Of a stretch of 64,000 nucleotides of DNA, positions 1 to 8,308 are shown one piece after another. The stretch comes from JALEVB01 sp022768265. GTDB lineage: Bacteria > Bacillota_I > Bacilli_A > Erysipelotrichales > Erysipelotrichaceae. How positions within the stretch are numbered: position 1 is the first letter of the stretch; each line of letters starts with the position of its first letter. The stretch is taken from positions 124,001 through 188,000 of the forward strand of contig JAXFJE010000021.1 of NCBI GenBank assembly GCA_034168985.1, written 5' to 3'. Position numbers and translations under genes: made by a program. A model generated the notes under the pieces. It ran no database searches and was not told where the DNA came from. It saw only the letters and a list, made by a program, of their open reading frames with translations.

Positions 1-58
1 TTCAGCATTATTTCTCTTAATGATTCACAAAGATTGATCTTCATTGCTGATTTACGAT

Positions 59-622
59 TTACCATAACCCACTTCCCATCAATTTGATGATCGCATAGGC
101 AATCAAACAAATGCCTTCGATGATATCTAAACCTTTTTGCCAACGTGCACCACAAGTATAACCAAAGCGAATACCAATGACATAGATCACAAATGATAAT
201 AAAGCCCCAAACAAGATGACCTCATTAAAGCTTACACCAATAAGACTTAAGCTGATACCACATAAAAAGTTATCGATACTTGTTAAGGCTGCTTTTTTCA
301 AGCATGTTTGATAGTTAAAATTACGATCTAATTTTTCGATAAAGACCGTCCTGCTAAAACCTTTCTTTAAAAAATAAACGCCTTCGCATATCAAGATAAC
401 GATTGCCACGATAGCTAAGGTCTTGATTACCACTACGCTGCTTAATAGATAGGCCAAAAGATAACCTAAACCTAAAAACAACATATTTACCAAGGCGAAC
501 ATCAAAGGATAAAGGATATTTTGTTTCCAATTAACTTCTTTTAAAGTAGCTCCTTTTTCCATTATTTCAATGCAGCTATCCATCGATAAACCACAAAATA
601 AGACAAATGCCCTAAGAAACAT
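59..622 (-). CDS. mntP: MntP-family manganese efflux pump (putative)
   Basis: A 187-residue, six-helix membrane protein. Seen: the two family hallmarks, an Asp near the N-terminus (GLSMDSC) followed by KGATL, and a second Asp-containing repeat (TSIDNFLCGISLSL), which fit the internally duplicated MntP exporters that pump Mn(II) out of the cell. The reading frame stays open well upstream, but the start chosen at 622 has a good ribosome binding site (GAGAGGG) and gives a protein beginning directly with the first helix. The 85 or so preceding codons look like leader RNA, not protein. The gene is monocistronic with a hairpin-rich leader. Substrate is inferred from family only. Confidence 0.72.
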   Translation of the reverse strand: MFLRAFVLFCGLSMDSCIEIMEKGATLKEVNWKQNILYPLMFALVNMLFLGLGYLLAYLLSSVVVIKTLAIVAIVILICEGVYFLKKGFSRTVFIEKLDRNFNYQTCLKKAALTSIDNFLCGISLSLIGVSFNEVILFGALLSFVIYVIGIRFGYTCGARWQKGLDIIEGICLIAYAIIKLMGSGLW

Positions 623-844
623 ATTTAACCCTCTCTTCCTATTCATTATATCAAAATCAAAGATAATTAAAATATACAAACCGAACTTGATGTAAAAAGA
701 AAAAGCTCCACAGAGCTTCTCTTTAAAACCTATTGAAACGGGGGGAAAGAAATTATTGATCAAACATGTTTCCTGCTTGATGGTAATAGTATATATCTTA
801 TGTGTGAATATAATATGATACTTAAGTGAAAGTTTTGTGAATAA
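623..844 (-). promoter_or_regulatory. Untranslated leader region of mntP with internal hairpin
   Basis: This roughly 220-base stretch holds no convincing gene. On the minus strand a hairpin (arms 713-718 and 703-708, AAGCTC/GAGCTT with a 4-base loop) is followed by TTTTTCTTTTT, so it looks like an intrinsic terminator about 75 bases ahead of the mntP start. A TATAAT element lies further down at about 646-651. A transcript starting upstream of the hairpin would be attenuated, and one starting at the TATAAT would not. No known manganese riboswitch core was recognised here. Confidence 0.4.
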
Positions 845-869
845 TGAAAAAAGCTCCGAAGAGCTTTTT
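845..869. terminator. Bidirectional intrinsic terminator
   Basis: A stem AAAAAGCTC/GAGCTTTTT with a CGAA loop (TTCG on the minus strand) is flanked by A and T runs on both sides. It lies about 107 bases after the pentapeptide gene and would end the ABC/M14 operon transcript on the minus strand. The same kind of hairpin recurs at 61700-61730. Confidence 0.7.
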
Positions 870-976
870 TCACATATTATAGAGTTAGGAAAGAAAATAC
901 AGTCATTTACTGACACCATTATTATATGCAAACATTGTGTCATATATATGTGGGTAAAATGAAAATTTGGTGAAAA

Positions 977-1582
977 TTACGAAACGATCTTCATGCCTAA
1001 CAAACCCACCATGGCCAATGCTTGACCTTCGCTAACCTTCAAACCTTTTAGACAATCAAACGTGATCTTGATACGCGGAATTTCACTGGTGGCAATTTCA
1101 GCGTTTTCCATCATGCAATGAACAAAAGAAGCATCAGCCAAATTACATGCTTTAAACATCGTGCCATTAAGACTTGCTTCATTAAACAAACTATCACATA
1201 ATGCACAATTATTAAATCTTAATTTCTTGGCCTTGATCTTGGATGCTGTTAGATAATTTAGCATGCATTCCTCAAAACTTAATTGTTCAAGGCAATTATT
1301 TTCTAATATCATTCCTGCCCCTTGGCAAGATTTAAAAACACAGCGTTTAAGGTACACTTCACTAAGATCGCTATTGTTAAAATTACAATTAGTAAAGGTA
1401 CAATCAACCAAATTTATTTTGGGATAACGAATTTGGCTAAAATCACAATTCACAAAATGACAACCAAAATAATTGATCATCTCATCGAAGATCCTTTCAT
1501 TTTCAAATAACCCATCATAGACCAAGTTATCTTCGATCATCTGCAAAGACATCGGTATCAATTGTTTCTTATTAGCCATCAT
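977..1582 (-). CDS. Pentapeptide-repeat protein
   Basis: A 201-residue soluble protein. From about residue 40 to 165 it shows recurring A/C-[DNS]-[LF]-x-x units (for example CTFTNCNFNNSDLSEVYL), the signature of a right-handed quadrilateral beta-helix. The first ~35 and last ~35 residues are not repeats. There is no signal peptide or membrane segment. Its ATG abuts the stop codon of the M14 peptidase gene, so it is the last gene of the T-box operon and probably translationally coupled. Pentapeptide proteins can mimic DNA and protect gyrase (Qnr/MfpA), but nothing here shows that role. Cys is unusually frequent in the repeats. Confidence 0.7.
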   Translation of the reverse strand: MMANKKQLIPMSLQMIEDNLVYDGLFENERIFDEMINYFGCHFVNCDFSQIRYPKINLVDCTFTNCNFNNSDLSEVYLKRCVFKSCQGAGMILENNCLEQLSFEECMLNYLTASKIKAKKLRFNNCALCDSLFNEASLNGTMFKACNLADASFVHCMMENAEIATSEIPRIKITFDCLKGLKVSEGQALAMVGLLGMKIVS

Positions 1583-3265
1583 TTATGCCATTAGATCGAT
1601 CTTCAAGCTATCTTTACCAGCCTTTTCACTAAAGACGATAACATCGATCGATGCTGCTGTAGTTTTGACGATAAAGCTAACTTTTGCTTTTAGATCCTCA
1701 CGATTCTCCGTATTGATATTGCCATAATAGCTATAATCACTATCCACCAAAGCATAACCAGCCAAGCCATCCACTTGTTTGATATTGCCATCACTTACTT
1801 CGCCATTTAAGATCGTAACCTTGATAGGTTGCGCTTTATTGATCTTTTTAGCTTCTTTAGAAATATAAGTTGGTAAATATCCTTTATTAGCTAATGTGAT
1901 ATCTACCTTATAGGTATCATCATTTAGCTTTGTTACTTCATGATCATAGATCATGATCTTTGGTAAGCTTTTAGCATAACGAAGCGTAAAGCGCGTAGCA
2001 TTTTCTACTTCTTGCTGTAAAAATTTGCATGGTGGATTTTGAATCAAGAATTTGCCCGCAATTCCTCCAACTTCCACTTCTTTAAATTGCGGATGTTCGA
2101 CTTTTTCCCATGGTTTGATAACATCTAAACCTTCTTTTTGCGCAAAAGCGATCAACGATTTAAATACTTCTAACTTCTTTTGTGAAGTTTCTGGTTCTTT
2201 GGCAAACCAATCTACAGGTTGCCCTGCCTTTTTTCGTACATCCCATAATTCTAAGGTATATGCCAAGACTCCTTGTTCTTGATAACACCAATCATCAAAA
2301 GCCCCTGAAGGGAAGAACTCTTGATCTTCATTGAAGTTGTCAAAAATATTGATGCAGCTATAATCCATTTCTTTGGAACCCATCGCACCGATTTCTTTCA
2401 ACATCTTGATATCATCCGCATCAGCTTGTTTTTCACTAGTTGTTCCTGGAGGGTATAAGATAACACCGCCGCTGGTATGATGAGTCAATACCACCCCAAT
2501 ATTGTGATGGGCCAAGAAGAAATCTACTACGGCTTTATTCTCTGGATTGCTTAAAGGATAGGCACCTGCTCCACTTTGCCGATGTTCTCCAAACCAACCA
2601 TATGGATAATTACGATTAAAATCTAAGCCCCATTTATTGCGCTGTTCAAATAAGTTTAATTGATCTACCTTATCTAACATACCTTCAATATATACATCAT
2701 AGAATTCACCATCTATATCATCTGGTAAACGATGGATCATTGCTAGTTCATGTTCAGGATCTTTCTTCCATTTTCCTAAAGGATTTTTAATGCGCATCAT
2801 CCTGATGGTATTATCATCATCTAGATCTTCTTGATAGATACCTTCATCTTCTTTAAGATATTCCCGATCAACGCTTCGCAAATTATATGCTTGCTTTAAA
2901 TATACCTCTGAGCCATCAACACTGATACGCGGGATGATATAAAAAGTGTAATCATCTAATAGTCGGGTCACTTCAGCATCGCTTCCATAATTGGTTAAAA
3001 GATAATCGATCGTATGCATCGCTACCATGCTGCCACAAACTTCCCCTGCATGGGTATTAGCATCGATATAGATAGCTGGTTTTGCTAAAGCATTGCCATT
3101 GCGTTTATTGGTCAAGGTCAATGCAAAGATATCACGTAATTTTTCTGTCTTATAGATACTTTGTAGCTCAACTAGCTCAGGATAGCTTTTTGCAAAGTAT
3201 AAGCAATTTTCTTTGATCGTCGCATAATCATAATAATGATCGTATTCAAAAGTTGTTTTCATCAT
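1583..3265 (-). CDS. M14-family zinc carboxypeptidase, cytosolic
   Basis: A 560-residue metallopeptidase. Seen: the zinc ligands H72xxE75 in NTHAGEV, the M14 substrate motif DFNRNYP near 215-221, a third zinc ligand His in THHTSGG (262/263) and the likely catalytic Glu339 in YTLELW. The catalytic domain spans about 1-390, and a beta-rich tail of ~170 residues follows. No signal peptide is present, so it should work in the cytoplasm on imported peptides or amidated amino acids. The start overlaps the stop of the ABC ATPase gene (ATGATGA, so either of two adjacent ATGs may be used). Position in a T-box-controlled importer operon suggests it processes the imported substrate. Exact specificity is unknown. 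Confidence 0.85.
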   Translation of the reverse strand: MMKTTFEYDHYYDYATIKENCLYFAKSYPELVELQSIYKTEKLRDIFALTLTNKRNGNALAKPAIYIDANTHAGEVCGSMVAMHTIDYLLTNYGSDAEVTRLLDDYTFYIIPRISVDGSEVYLKQAYNLRSVDREYLKEDEGIYQEDLDDDNTIRMMRIKNPLGKWKKDPEHELAMIHRLPDDIDGEFYDVYIEGMLDKVDQLNLFEQRNKWGLDFNRNYPYGWFGEHRQSGAGAYPLSNPENKAVVDFFLAHHNIGVVLTHHTSGGVILYPPGTTSEKQADADDIKMLKEIGAMGSKEMDYSCINIFDNFNEDQEFFPSGAFDDWCYQEQGVLAYTLELWDVRKKAGQPVDWFAKEPETSQKKLEVFKSLIAFAQKEGLDVIKPWEKVEHPQFKEVEVGGIAGKFLIQNPPCKFLQQEVENATRFTLRYAKSLPKIMIYDHEVTKLNDDTYKVDITLANKGYLPTYISKEAKKINKAQPIKVTILNGEVSDGNIKQVDGLAGYALVDSDYSYYGNINTENREDLKAKVSFIVKTTAASIDVIVFSEKAGKDSLKIDLMA

Positions 3266-3999
3266 AGCACCTTACCTAAAAATTCAATCGTTCTTGGATT
3301 TTGTGGATGATCAAAGACTGCTTCAGGAGTACCACTTTCTTGCACGATACCATCATCCATGAAGATCACACGGTCACTGATCGTTTTCGCAAAGCCCATT
3401 TCATGGGTAACGATGACACAGGTCATGCCATCATCCGCCAATTTTTTAATTACATTCAATACTTCTTTAACCATTTCGGGATCCAATGCACTAGTCGGTT
3501 CATCAAATAACATGACATCTGGTTCCATGGCCATCGCTCTAACAATGGCTAATCTTTGTTTTTGCCCACCAGATAGTTTACGTGGATACTCATCTTTTTT
3601 ATCTTCTAGACCTACCATCTTTAATAATTCTAGCGCTTTTTGTTGGGCTTTGGCTTTCTCAACCTTTTTTTCTAACATTGGCGCTAGAGTTATATTTTCT
3701 AAAACGGTCAAATGAGGGAAAACATTAAAATGTTGGAATACCATCCCGATCTTTTGACGGTGCTTATCTAAATTAATCCCTTTGCTGTTGATATCTACAC
3801 CTTCAAAGATGATCTTGCCGCTTGTAGGTTTTTCTAATAGATTAAGGCAGCGAATAAAAGTTGATTTCCCTGATCCACTTGGGCCAATGATGCTTACGAC
3901 CTCGCCTTGATGTATTTCTTCATTGATTCCTTTTAAAACTTGTAAAGAGCCAAAATTTTTAACAAGATTTTCAACTTTGATGATTACTTCACTAGTCAC
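3262..3999 (-). CDS. glnQ: Polar amino acid ABC transporter ATP-binding protein
   Basis: A 245-residue cytoplasmic ATPase of the GlnQ/HisP type. Seen: Walker A GPSGSGKST (39-47), signature LSGGQKQR, Walker B VMLFDEPTSALD, and the switch His in IVTHEMGFA. Length and spacing are typical of this subfamily. It overlaps the permease gene by 8 bases and the peptidase gene by 4, in the order binding protein, permease, ATPase, peptidase, pentapeptide protein. It energises import of an amino acid. The gene symbol denotes the family only, as the substrate cannot be read from the ATPase. Confidence 0.93.
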   Translation of the reverse strand: MTSEVIIKVENLVKNFGSLQVLKGINEEIHQGEVVSIIGPSGSGKSTFIRCLNLLEKPTSGKIIFEGVDINSKGINLDKHRQKIGMVFQHFNVFPHLTVLENITLAPMLEKKVEKAKAQQKALELLKMVGLEDKKDEYPRKLSGGQKQRLAIVRAMAMEPDVMLFDEPTSALDPEMVKEVLNVIKKLADDGMTCVIVTHEMGFAKTISDRVIFMDDGIVQESGTPEAVFDHPQNPRTIEFLGKVL

Positions 4000-4666
4000 T
4001 GACGCTCAACCTTCTTTCTAATAATTTAACTAACTGATTCAAACCATAGGTAACAACAAAATAAATTGCTGCAACGATAAATAATGGTTGCCATACCAAG
4101 AATTGAGAACTTTGCAAGATCTTTTGCGTACACATCAATTCGTTGATGAAAAATACAGATGCCAAAGAAGTTTCTTTGATCATCATGATGAATTCATTAC
4201 CAAGTGCTGGTAGGATATTTTTGATGGCTTGCGGCAAAACGATCCTTAGCATCGTATTCTTTTTAGACATCCCTAATGATCTTGCTGCTTCGCTTTGCCC
4301 ATGATCGACAGCTTGAATCCCTGCTCTGATGATTTCTGATACATAAGCACTGCTGTTCATGATCAAGGCACCAACTACAAACCAATATTCACTAACATTG
4401 CTTAAAGCACTAAATGTCATCGGTAAGAATAAATAGAAGATATATAATTGTACCAAGATCGGAGTTCCACGAATGATCTCAACATAAGCTCCTACGATGA
4501 AATTTAAGATCTTAGAATTAGATAATCTAATAAAAGCGATCAATGATCCTAAAATGGTGCCAAATAATACGGTGATAAAAGCTAATTGTAAGGTTCCCAT
4601 CAACCCTTGAAAAAATAGCTGATAGTTATTGATAAATACTTCAAGTATTGTTTGACTGCTTCCCAT
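3992..4666 (-). CDS. Polar amino acid ABC transporter permease (HisM/GlnP type)
   Basis: A 224-residue inner-membrane permease with about five helices. The cytoplasmic EAA loop that docks the ATPase is visible in SEAARSLGMSKKNTMLRIVLP. The N-terminal part (FFQGLMGTLQLAF) is typical for His/Glu/Gln-type permeases. With only one permease gene in the operon, the transporter is presumably a homodimer. It lies 2 bases downstream of the binding-protein gene and overlaps the ATPase gene by 8, so it is tightly coupled. Confidence 0.93.
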   Translation of the reverse strand: MGSSQTILEVFINNYQLFFQGLMGTLQLAFITVLFGTILGSLIAFIRLSNSKILNFIVGAYVEIIRGTPILVQLYIFYLFLPMTFSALSNVSEYWFVVGALIMNSSAYVSEIIRAGIQAVDHGQSEAARSLGMSKKNTMLRIVLPQAIKNILPALGNEFIMMIKETSLASVFFINELMCTQKILQSSQFLVWQPLFIVAAIYFVVTYGLNQLVKLLERRLSVSD

Positions 4667-4668
4667 GA

Positions 4669-5556
4669 CTATTCTTCAAACTCCAATCCTAAATCTTTAG
4701 CTAGTTCTTTAGCTTCTTTGCTCCAATTTTCATATAAACCTTGTTCATTTACTTCTTCAATGATTGCATTTACTTCATTTAATAAATTTTCTTGACCTTT
4801 TTGGATCAATACGATGTTTCCAGCATATTCGCTTCCTGCAGTAGTATCAAATTCTACGCTGCTCATCTTGATATCACTATAATTCTTTTCATATGCTTTC
4901 ATTTGGTCACAACTGCATGCAAAAGCATCAACTTTATCACTTAATAAGCTCATTACTGCTAGATCTAAGGTTGATACTAATTGTAATTCAGCTTCCGGCA
5001 ATTGTGATTTAACATATCCTTCTTGCAAAGATCCTGATTGAGCAATGATCTTTTTATCTGCGAAATCATCTAAGCTTTGATATTGATCATATTCATCTGC
5101 CTTGACCATCAATCCTTGGCAACCCGATTCACCTTCTTGATTATAACCAATAGACATTTCAAAGTTGTTTTGTCTTTCTGGTTCATAACCAAGACCGGCA
5201 ATCGCTAGATCAACTTGTCCAAGATCTACTGAACTTAAGACCATTCCAAAATCCATTGCTTTGATTTCTAATTCAACCCCTAATTGTTGAGCAATATGTC
5301 TAGCTAAAGCCATGTCACTACCCACATATTGATCTTGTCCAGATTTAGAGGTATCGATAAACTCTAATGGAGCATAGTCTGGTGAGGTCGCAACGACCAA
5401 TTTACCATTTTGCTTAATTTGTTCTAAACGGTCAGTTGTTGCCGTAGTTGTTTCCTTAGTAGGATTAGGGGTATTTGCTGATAGATCCACTGTTTCGGTA
5501 GATGCGCAGCCTACAAGCATCATCATTACTAAAATTGTCATAAATAGTTTTTTCAT
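4669..5556 (-). CDS. Amino acid ABC transporter substrate-binding lipoprotein
   Basis: A 295-residue lipoprotein with the signal peptide MKKLFMTILVMMMLVGCAS, where the lipobox Cys becomes the lipid anchor. A Thr/Pro-rich linker of ~25 residues follows, then a type-II periplasmic binding fold (IKQNGKLVVATSPDYAPLEF, then GSDMALARHIA). An 18-codon in-frame extension upstream is rejected because the start at 5556 has a proper SD (AGAGGA) and a clean signal peptide. It is the first gene of the T-box operon and captures the amino acid outside the membrane. The T-box specifier reads tentatively as Phe, so an aromatic substrate is possible but unproven. Confidence 0.92.
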   Translation of the reverse strand: MKKLFMTILVMMMLVGCASTETVDLSANTPNPTKETTTATTDRLEQIKQNGKLVVATSPDYAPLEFIDTSKSGQDQYVGSDMALARHIAQQLGVELEIKAMDFGMVLSSVDLGQVDLAIAGLGYEPERQNNFEMSIGYNQEGESGCQGLMVKADEYDQYQSLDDFADKKIIAQSGSLQEGYVKSQLPEAELQLVSTLDLAVMSLLSDKVDAFACSCDQMKAYEKNYSDIKMSSVEFDTTAGSEYAGNIVLIQKGQENLLNEVNAIIEEVNEQGLYENWSKEAKELAKDLGLEFEE

Positions 5557-5642
5557 TTCATTCTTCCTCTTCTTTCTATTAGTTAATTTTTTAATGGTTT
5601 TCATATTCATCGTCGGCCACTACTTTCCATAAATATCCCCCC

Positions 5643-5880
5643 TATAAAAAAAGCCGTCTCTATCAAAAGAGACGACTTATGATCGCGGTACCACTCTAAT
5701 TGTCAAAAAGATATTTTGACCACCTCAACTTGTTAACGCCAACAACGTTTTACCCTACTACTTTCAGATAAACTTCTCCCAAATGCGGTTCTTTTGAACA
5801 TTGACCTGTTTAGCTTTCACCATTCCTAAACTCGCTGAAGGTTTGATCAAAATACTCTTTTGTTCTTAGAATTTAATAAA
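5643..5880 (-). promoter_or_regulatory. T-box riboswitch (tentatively Phe-specific)
   Basis: Read on the minus strand, this ~230-base leader ends in the conserved antiterminator core AGAGTGGTACCGCG (5697-5684) and then a terminator (5675-5643: GTCGTCTCT/AGAGACGGC plus seven T). Upstream are a stem I with GAGTA near 5855, the apical element AATGGTGAAAG near 5825-5814, and a helix pairing TTTTGATC with GGTCAATG, after which TTC (5798-5796) sits in the usual specifier position. The UGGU in the core needs tRNA discriminator A, which fits tRNA-Phe but not only that. Uncharged tRNA would stabilise the antiterminator and turn on the ABC operon. Confidence 0.88.
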
Positions 5881-5881
5881 T

Positions 5882-5910
5882 ACTATAATAGCTGGTTTTA
5901 TATTTGTCAA
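5882..5910 (-). promoter_or_regulatory. Sigma-A promoter of the T-box operon
   Basis: On the minus strand TTGACA (5910-5905) and TATAGT (5887-5882) are separated by exactly 17 bases, immediately before the T-box stem I. Confidence 0.8.
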
Positions 5911-5957
5911 CAACTTTGTGTAAATAATTTTGCAAGATTTTTATGAAAATGTTTTCA

Positions 5958-7991
5958 TTATAAAATCAAGGAACCAATTTGATAAACAACAAAGGTTACG
6001 ACCCACGCAACGACCAATTGAAACATCACGACTGCTAAGGTATATCGCCAACTTTCACTTTCTTTTTTTATCGTCATGATCGTACCAAAACATGGTACAT
6101 ACAATAAACAAAAGACCATCAAACAATAAGCATTCAAAGCGGTAAAGCCGATTGCCTGCAAGCTAGCTTGCATCATTTCCATTCCCTGGACTGAATTGAT
6201 ATTCGCGATGGAAAATAACACTGCACTGCTGCTAACGACCACTTCTTTTGCACTGATACCAGCAATGATCGCCACGACGATCTGCCAAAAACCTAAGCCG
6301 ATCGGTGCAAATAACCAAACGATTTGTTTACCGATCATCGCCGCAAAGCTAGTTGTCATATCCGTCGTATAACCATTGAAAGAGAAATTCAATAAGATCC
6401 ACATCACGATACTAGCAATAAAGATCGTAGTACCTGCCTTAGATAAAAAGTCAATGACCTTTTCATATACATAAATATAAACTGTACGAGCACTTGGTAA
6501 TTTATATTCTGGCAATTCGATCAACAATGGATTATCATGGCTTTTACGATCAAACAGATGCCATAAAAACGCGACCGCAATCGCCACGATCAACCCTAAA
6601 AGATACATTGAATAAGCTGCGATCATAGCGTATTTACCAAAAAACATATGCGAAAATAAGATATAGATCGGTAAGCGCGCACTGCATGACATAAAAGGAG
6701 TGATCAACATGGTCTTCAAACGATCTTTTTTACTTTCTAACGAACGACTAGCCATGATTGCTGGTACGCTACAGCCAAAGCCCAACAACAACGGAATGAA
6801 TGAGCGCCCAGATAAACCTAAGGAACTCATGATATCATCCATGACATAGGCAACCCTTGACATATAGCCACTATCTTCCAAGATCGCCAAAGCAAAAAAT
6901 AAGATGATGATATTAGGCAAAAAGGCGATGATGCCTCCAACCCCTGCAATGATACCATCTAAGATCAAATATCTAATTATCGAAGCTACTTGCAGCTTCG
7001 TCAATAAATCATTTAAATCTTCACTAAGCAAAGAAATAAATTGTTCAACATAACCACTGAAAAAATCACCGATCGTAAAGGTCAAAAAGAACACGAAGGC
7101 CATGATGATCAAAAACCAGATGATGCCCCAAAAACGGTGCGTCAGCATCCGATCGATGCGATCTGTAAATTCCGCTACTTTCTCTTTATTGATCAAACAT
7201 TCCTTAACGATTTCTTCGATAAAATCATATTTTTCATTGATGATCGTACTTTCGTAGTTTGCTACTTCCATCGCGATAGGATATTGTTTCCTAATGGCTT
7301 GGTCATTTTCTAAATATTTTATTGCATGATAACGTAAATTGCTGATATTGGGATATTGCTGATGCAATTTATCACTAACATCATCGATCAGATCTTCCAT
7401 CTTATCTTGATAGACCATCGCAAATTCAGCATGATGATCATGACGATGCTTGCTGATCGAATCATGTTCATGGATCAAAGGATCAGTGACAATTTGATCT
7501 TGATGATGAATGACGGCATGCATCAAGCTTTGCAACCCTTGCCGTTTACGCGCACAAACGCTCACAACTGGTACCCCTAGCATCTCTGGCAAACGATGCA
7601 TATCGATTTCCATCTTTCGCTTAGCAACGATATCCATCATGTTCAAAGCAATGACCATTGGTTTATTCAATTCCAACAGCTGTAGGGTCAAATATAAATT
7701 ACGCTCTAAATTAGAAGCATCTACGACATTTACCAAAACATCTACCTCATCGCTGATGATATAATCACGAGCAACGATTTCTTCCATCGTATATGAAGTC
7801 AAGCTATATGTCCCAGGTAGATCGATCAAGGTATGGGTGATATTTTGATAAGTATATTGCCCTTCTTTTTTCTCAACCGTAACCCCTGGCCAGTTAGCTA
7901 CCTTTAGATTAGCTCCCGTAAAAGCATTAAAGAGCGTTGTTTTCCCACAGTTAGGGTTTCCGATGAAGCCAATTCTTAAGCTTCTAGACAT
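5958..7991 (-). CDS. feoB: Ferrous iron transporter FeoB
   Basis: A 677-residue membrane protein that imports Fe(II). The N-terminal G domain has G1 GNPNCGKTT (11-19), G3 DLPGT and G4 NMMD. A His-rich linker (KHRHDHHAEF, about 185-195) is followed by the helical spacer and the transporter core with two gate repeats, including GFGCSVPAIMASR and the conserved CFGT segment near the C-terminus. Length is normal for a Gram-positive FeoB. The gene overlaps feoA by 16 bases and forms a two-gene operon. No FeoC is present. Confidence 0.96.
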   Translation of the reverse strand: MSRSLRIGFIGNPNCGKTTLFNAFTGANLKVANWPGVTVEKKEGQYTYQNITHTLIDLPGTYSLTSYTMEEIVARDYIISDEVDVLVNVVDASNLERNLYLTLQLLELNKPMVIALNMMDIVAKRKMEIDMHRLPEMLGVPVVSVCARKRQGLQSLMHAVIHHQDQIVTDPLIHEHDSISKHRHDHHAEFAMVYQDKMEDLIDDVSDKLHQQYPNISNLRYHAIKYLENDQAIRKQYPIAMEVANYESTIINEKYDFIEEIVKECLINKEKVAEFTDRIDRMLTHRFWGIIWFLIIMAFVFFLTFTIGDFFSGYVEQFISLLSEDLNDLLTKLQVASIIRYLILDGIIAGVGGIIAFLPNIIILFFALAILEDSGYMSRVAYVMDDIMSSLGLSGRSFIPLLLGFGCSVPAIMASRSLESKKDRLKTMLITPFMSCSARLPIYILFSHMFFGKYAMIAAYSMYLLGLIVAIAVAFLWHLFDRKSHDNPLLIELPEYKLPSARTVYIYVYEKVIDFLSKAGTTIFIASIVMWILLNFSFNGYTTDMTTSFAAMIGKQIVWLFAPIGLGFWQIVVAIIAGISAKEVVVSSSAVLFSIANINSVQGMEMMQASLQAIGFTALNAYCLMVFCLLYVPCFGTIMTIKKESESWRYTLAVVMFQLVVAWVVTFVVYQIGSLIL

Positions 7992-8206
7992 GGTTCCACC
8001 TCGATTTTTTTACTGATATGCATCCCTAAAGCATAGCGAACTTGTCTTACCTTGATGATGATCGTTCCTTGATGTTTATTATTTAAAACAGTGACCACCA
8101 CATTATTGGTCATCCCGATTGCTTGCAAATGCTTAGTTATCTTATCATCTAGCTCAATAGCTACTACTCTATAGCTATGATTGATCTTTCCTTTATCTAA
8201 TGTCAC
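7976..8206 (-). CDS. feoA: FeoA-type SH3-like protein
   Basis: A 76-residue cytoplasmic protein with the small SH3-like barrel typical of FeoA (start region GKINHSYRVVAIEL, end region YALGMHISKKIEVEP). It is required for FeoB function in studied systems. Translation starts at GTG, preceded by AGAGGT at good distance. It is the first gene of the feo operon and overlaps feoB. Confidence 0.92.
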   Translation of the reverse strand: MTLDKGKINHSYRVVAIELDDKITKHLQAIGMTNNVVVTVLNNKHQGTIIIKVRQVRYALGMHISKKIEVEPCLEA

Positions 8207-8234
8207 TATTGTTACCTCTTTTTAAATCATTGTT

Positions 8235-8263
8235 ATGCTAGCATTGTTTTAAGTTAGTGTCAA
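8235..8263 (-). promoter_or_regulatory. feoAB promoter with palindromic candidate operator
   Basis: On the minus strand TTGACA (8263-8258), a 17-base spacer and TAGCAT (8240-8235) form a clear sigma-A promoter. The -10 lies inside a perfect palindrome ATGCTAGCAT (8235-8244), a plausible binding site for an iron- or manganese-responsive repressor of the Fur or DtxR type. The regulator identity is inference. Confidence 0.65.
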
Positions 8264-8266
8264 CTA

Positions 8267-8302
8267 TTTACCCATGAAAAATCATGGTAAATATGTTATA
8301 CT
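8267..8302 (+). promoter_or_regulatory. MATE gene promoter (extended -10) with upstream dyad
   Basis: TGTTATACT gives an extended -10 (TG-n-TATACT, -10 at 8297-8302) only six bases before the ATG, so transcription should begin at or next to the start codon. No good -35 is present. Instead a near-perfect dyad (8267-8291, arms TTTACCCATGA and TCATGGTAAA) occupies that place and may bind a regulator. Confidence 0.5.
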
Positions 8303-8308
8303 ACTCTC

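Noticed and set aside
1..58. End of another gene at the window start
   Set aside because: Too short to judge; no coding or structural signal could be supported.
623..943. In-frame N-terminal extension of the MntP-like gene (about 107 extra codons)
   Set aside because: The extension spans two terminator-like hairpins, is of non-protein-like composition and ignores the good SD before 622.
623..960. yybP-ykoY manganese riboswitch before mntP
   Set aside because: The conserved purine-rich core of that riboswitch was not found on the minus strand; only generic hairpins are visible.
3359..3715. Open frame of 118 codons on the plus strand
   Set aside because: It is antisense to the strongly supported GlnQ-type ATPase gene, has no SD and no recognisable domain.
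5941..5957. Terminator for feoB (ATGAAAA/TTTTCAT)
   Set aside because: The stem is short, AT-only and lacks a T-tract on the minus strand; it may be chance.
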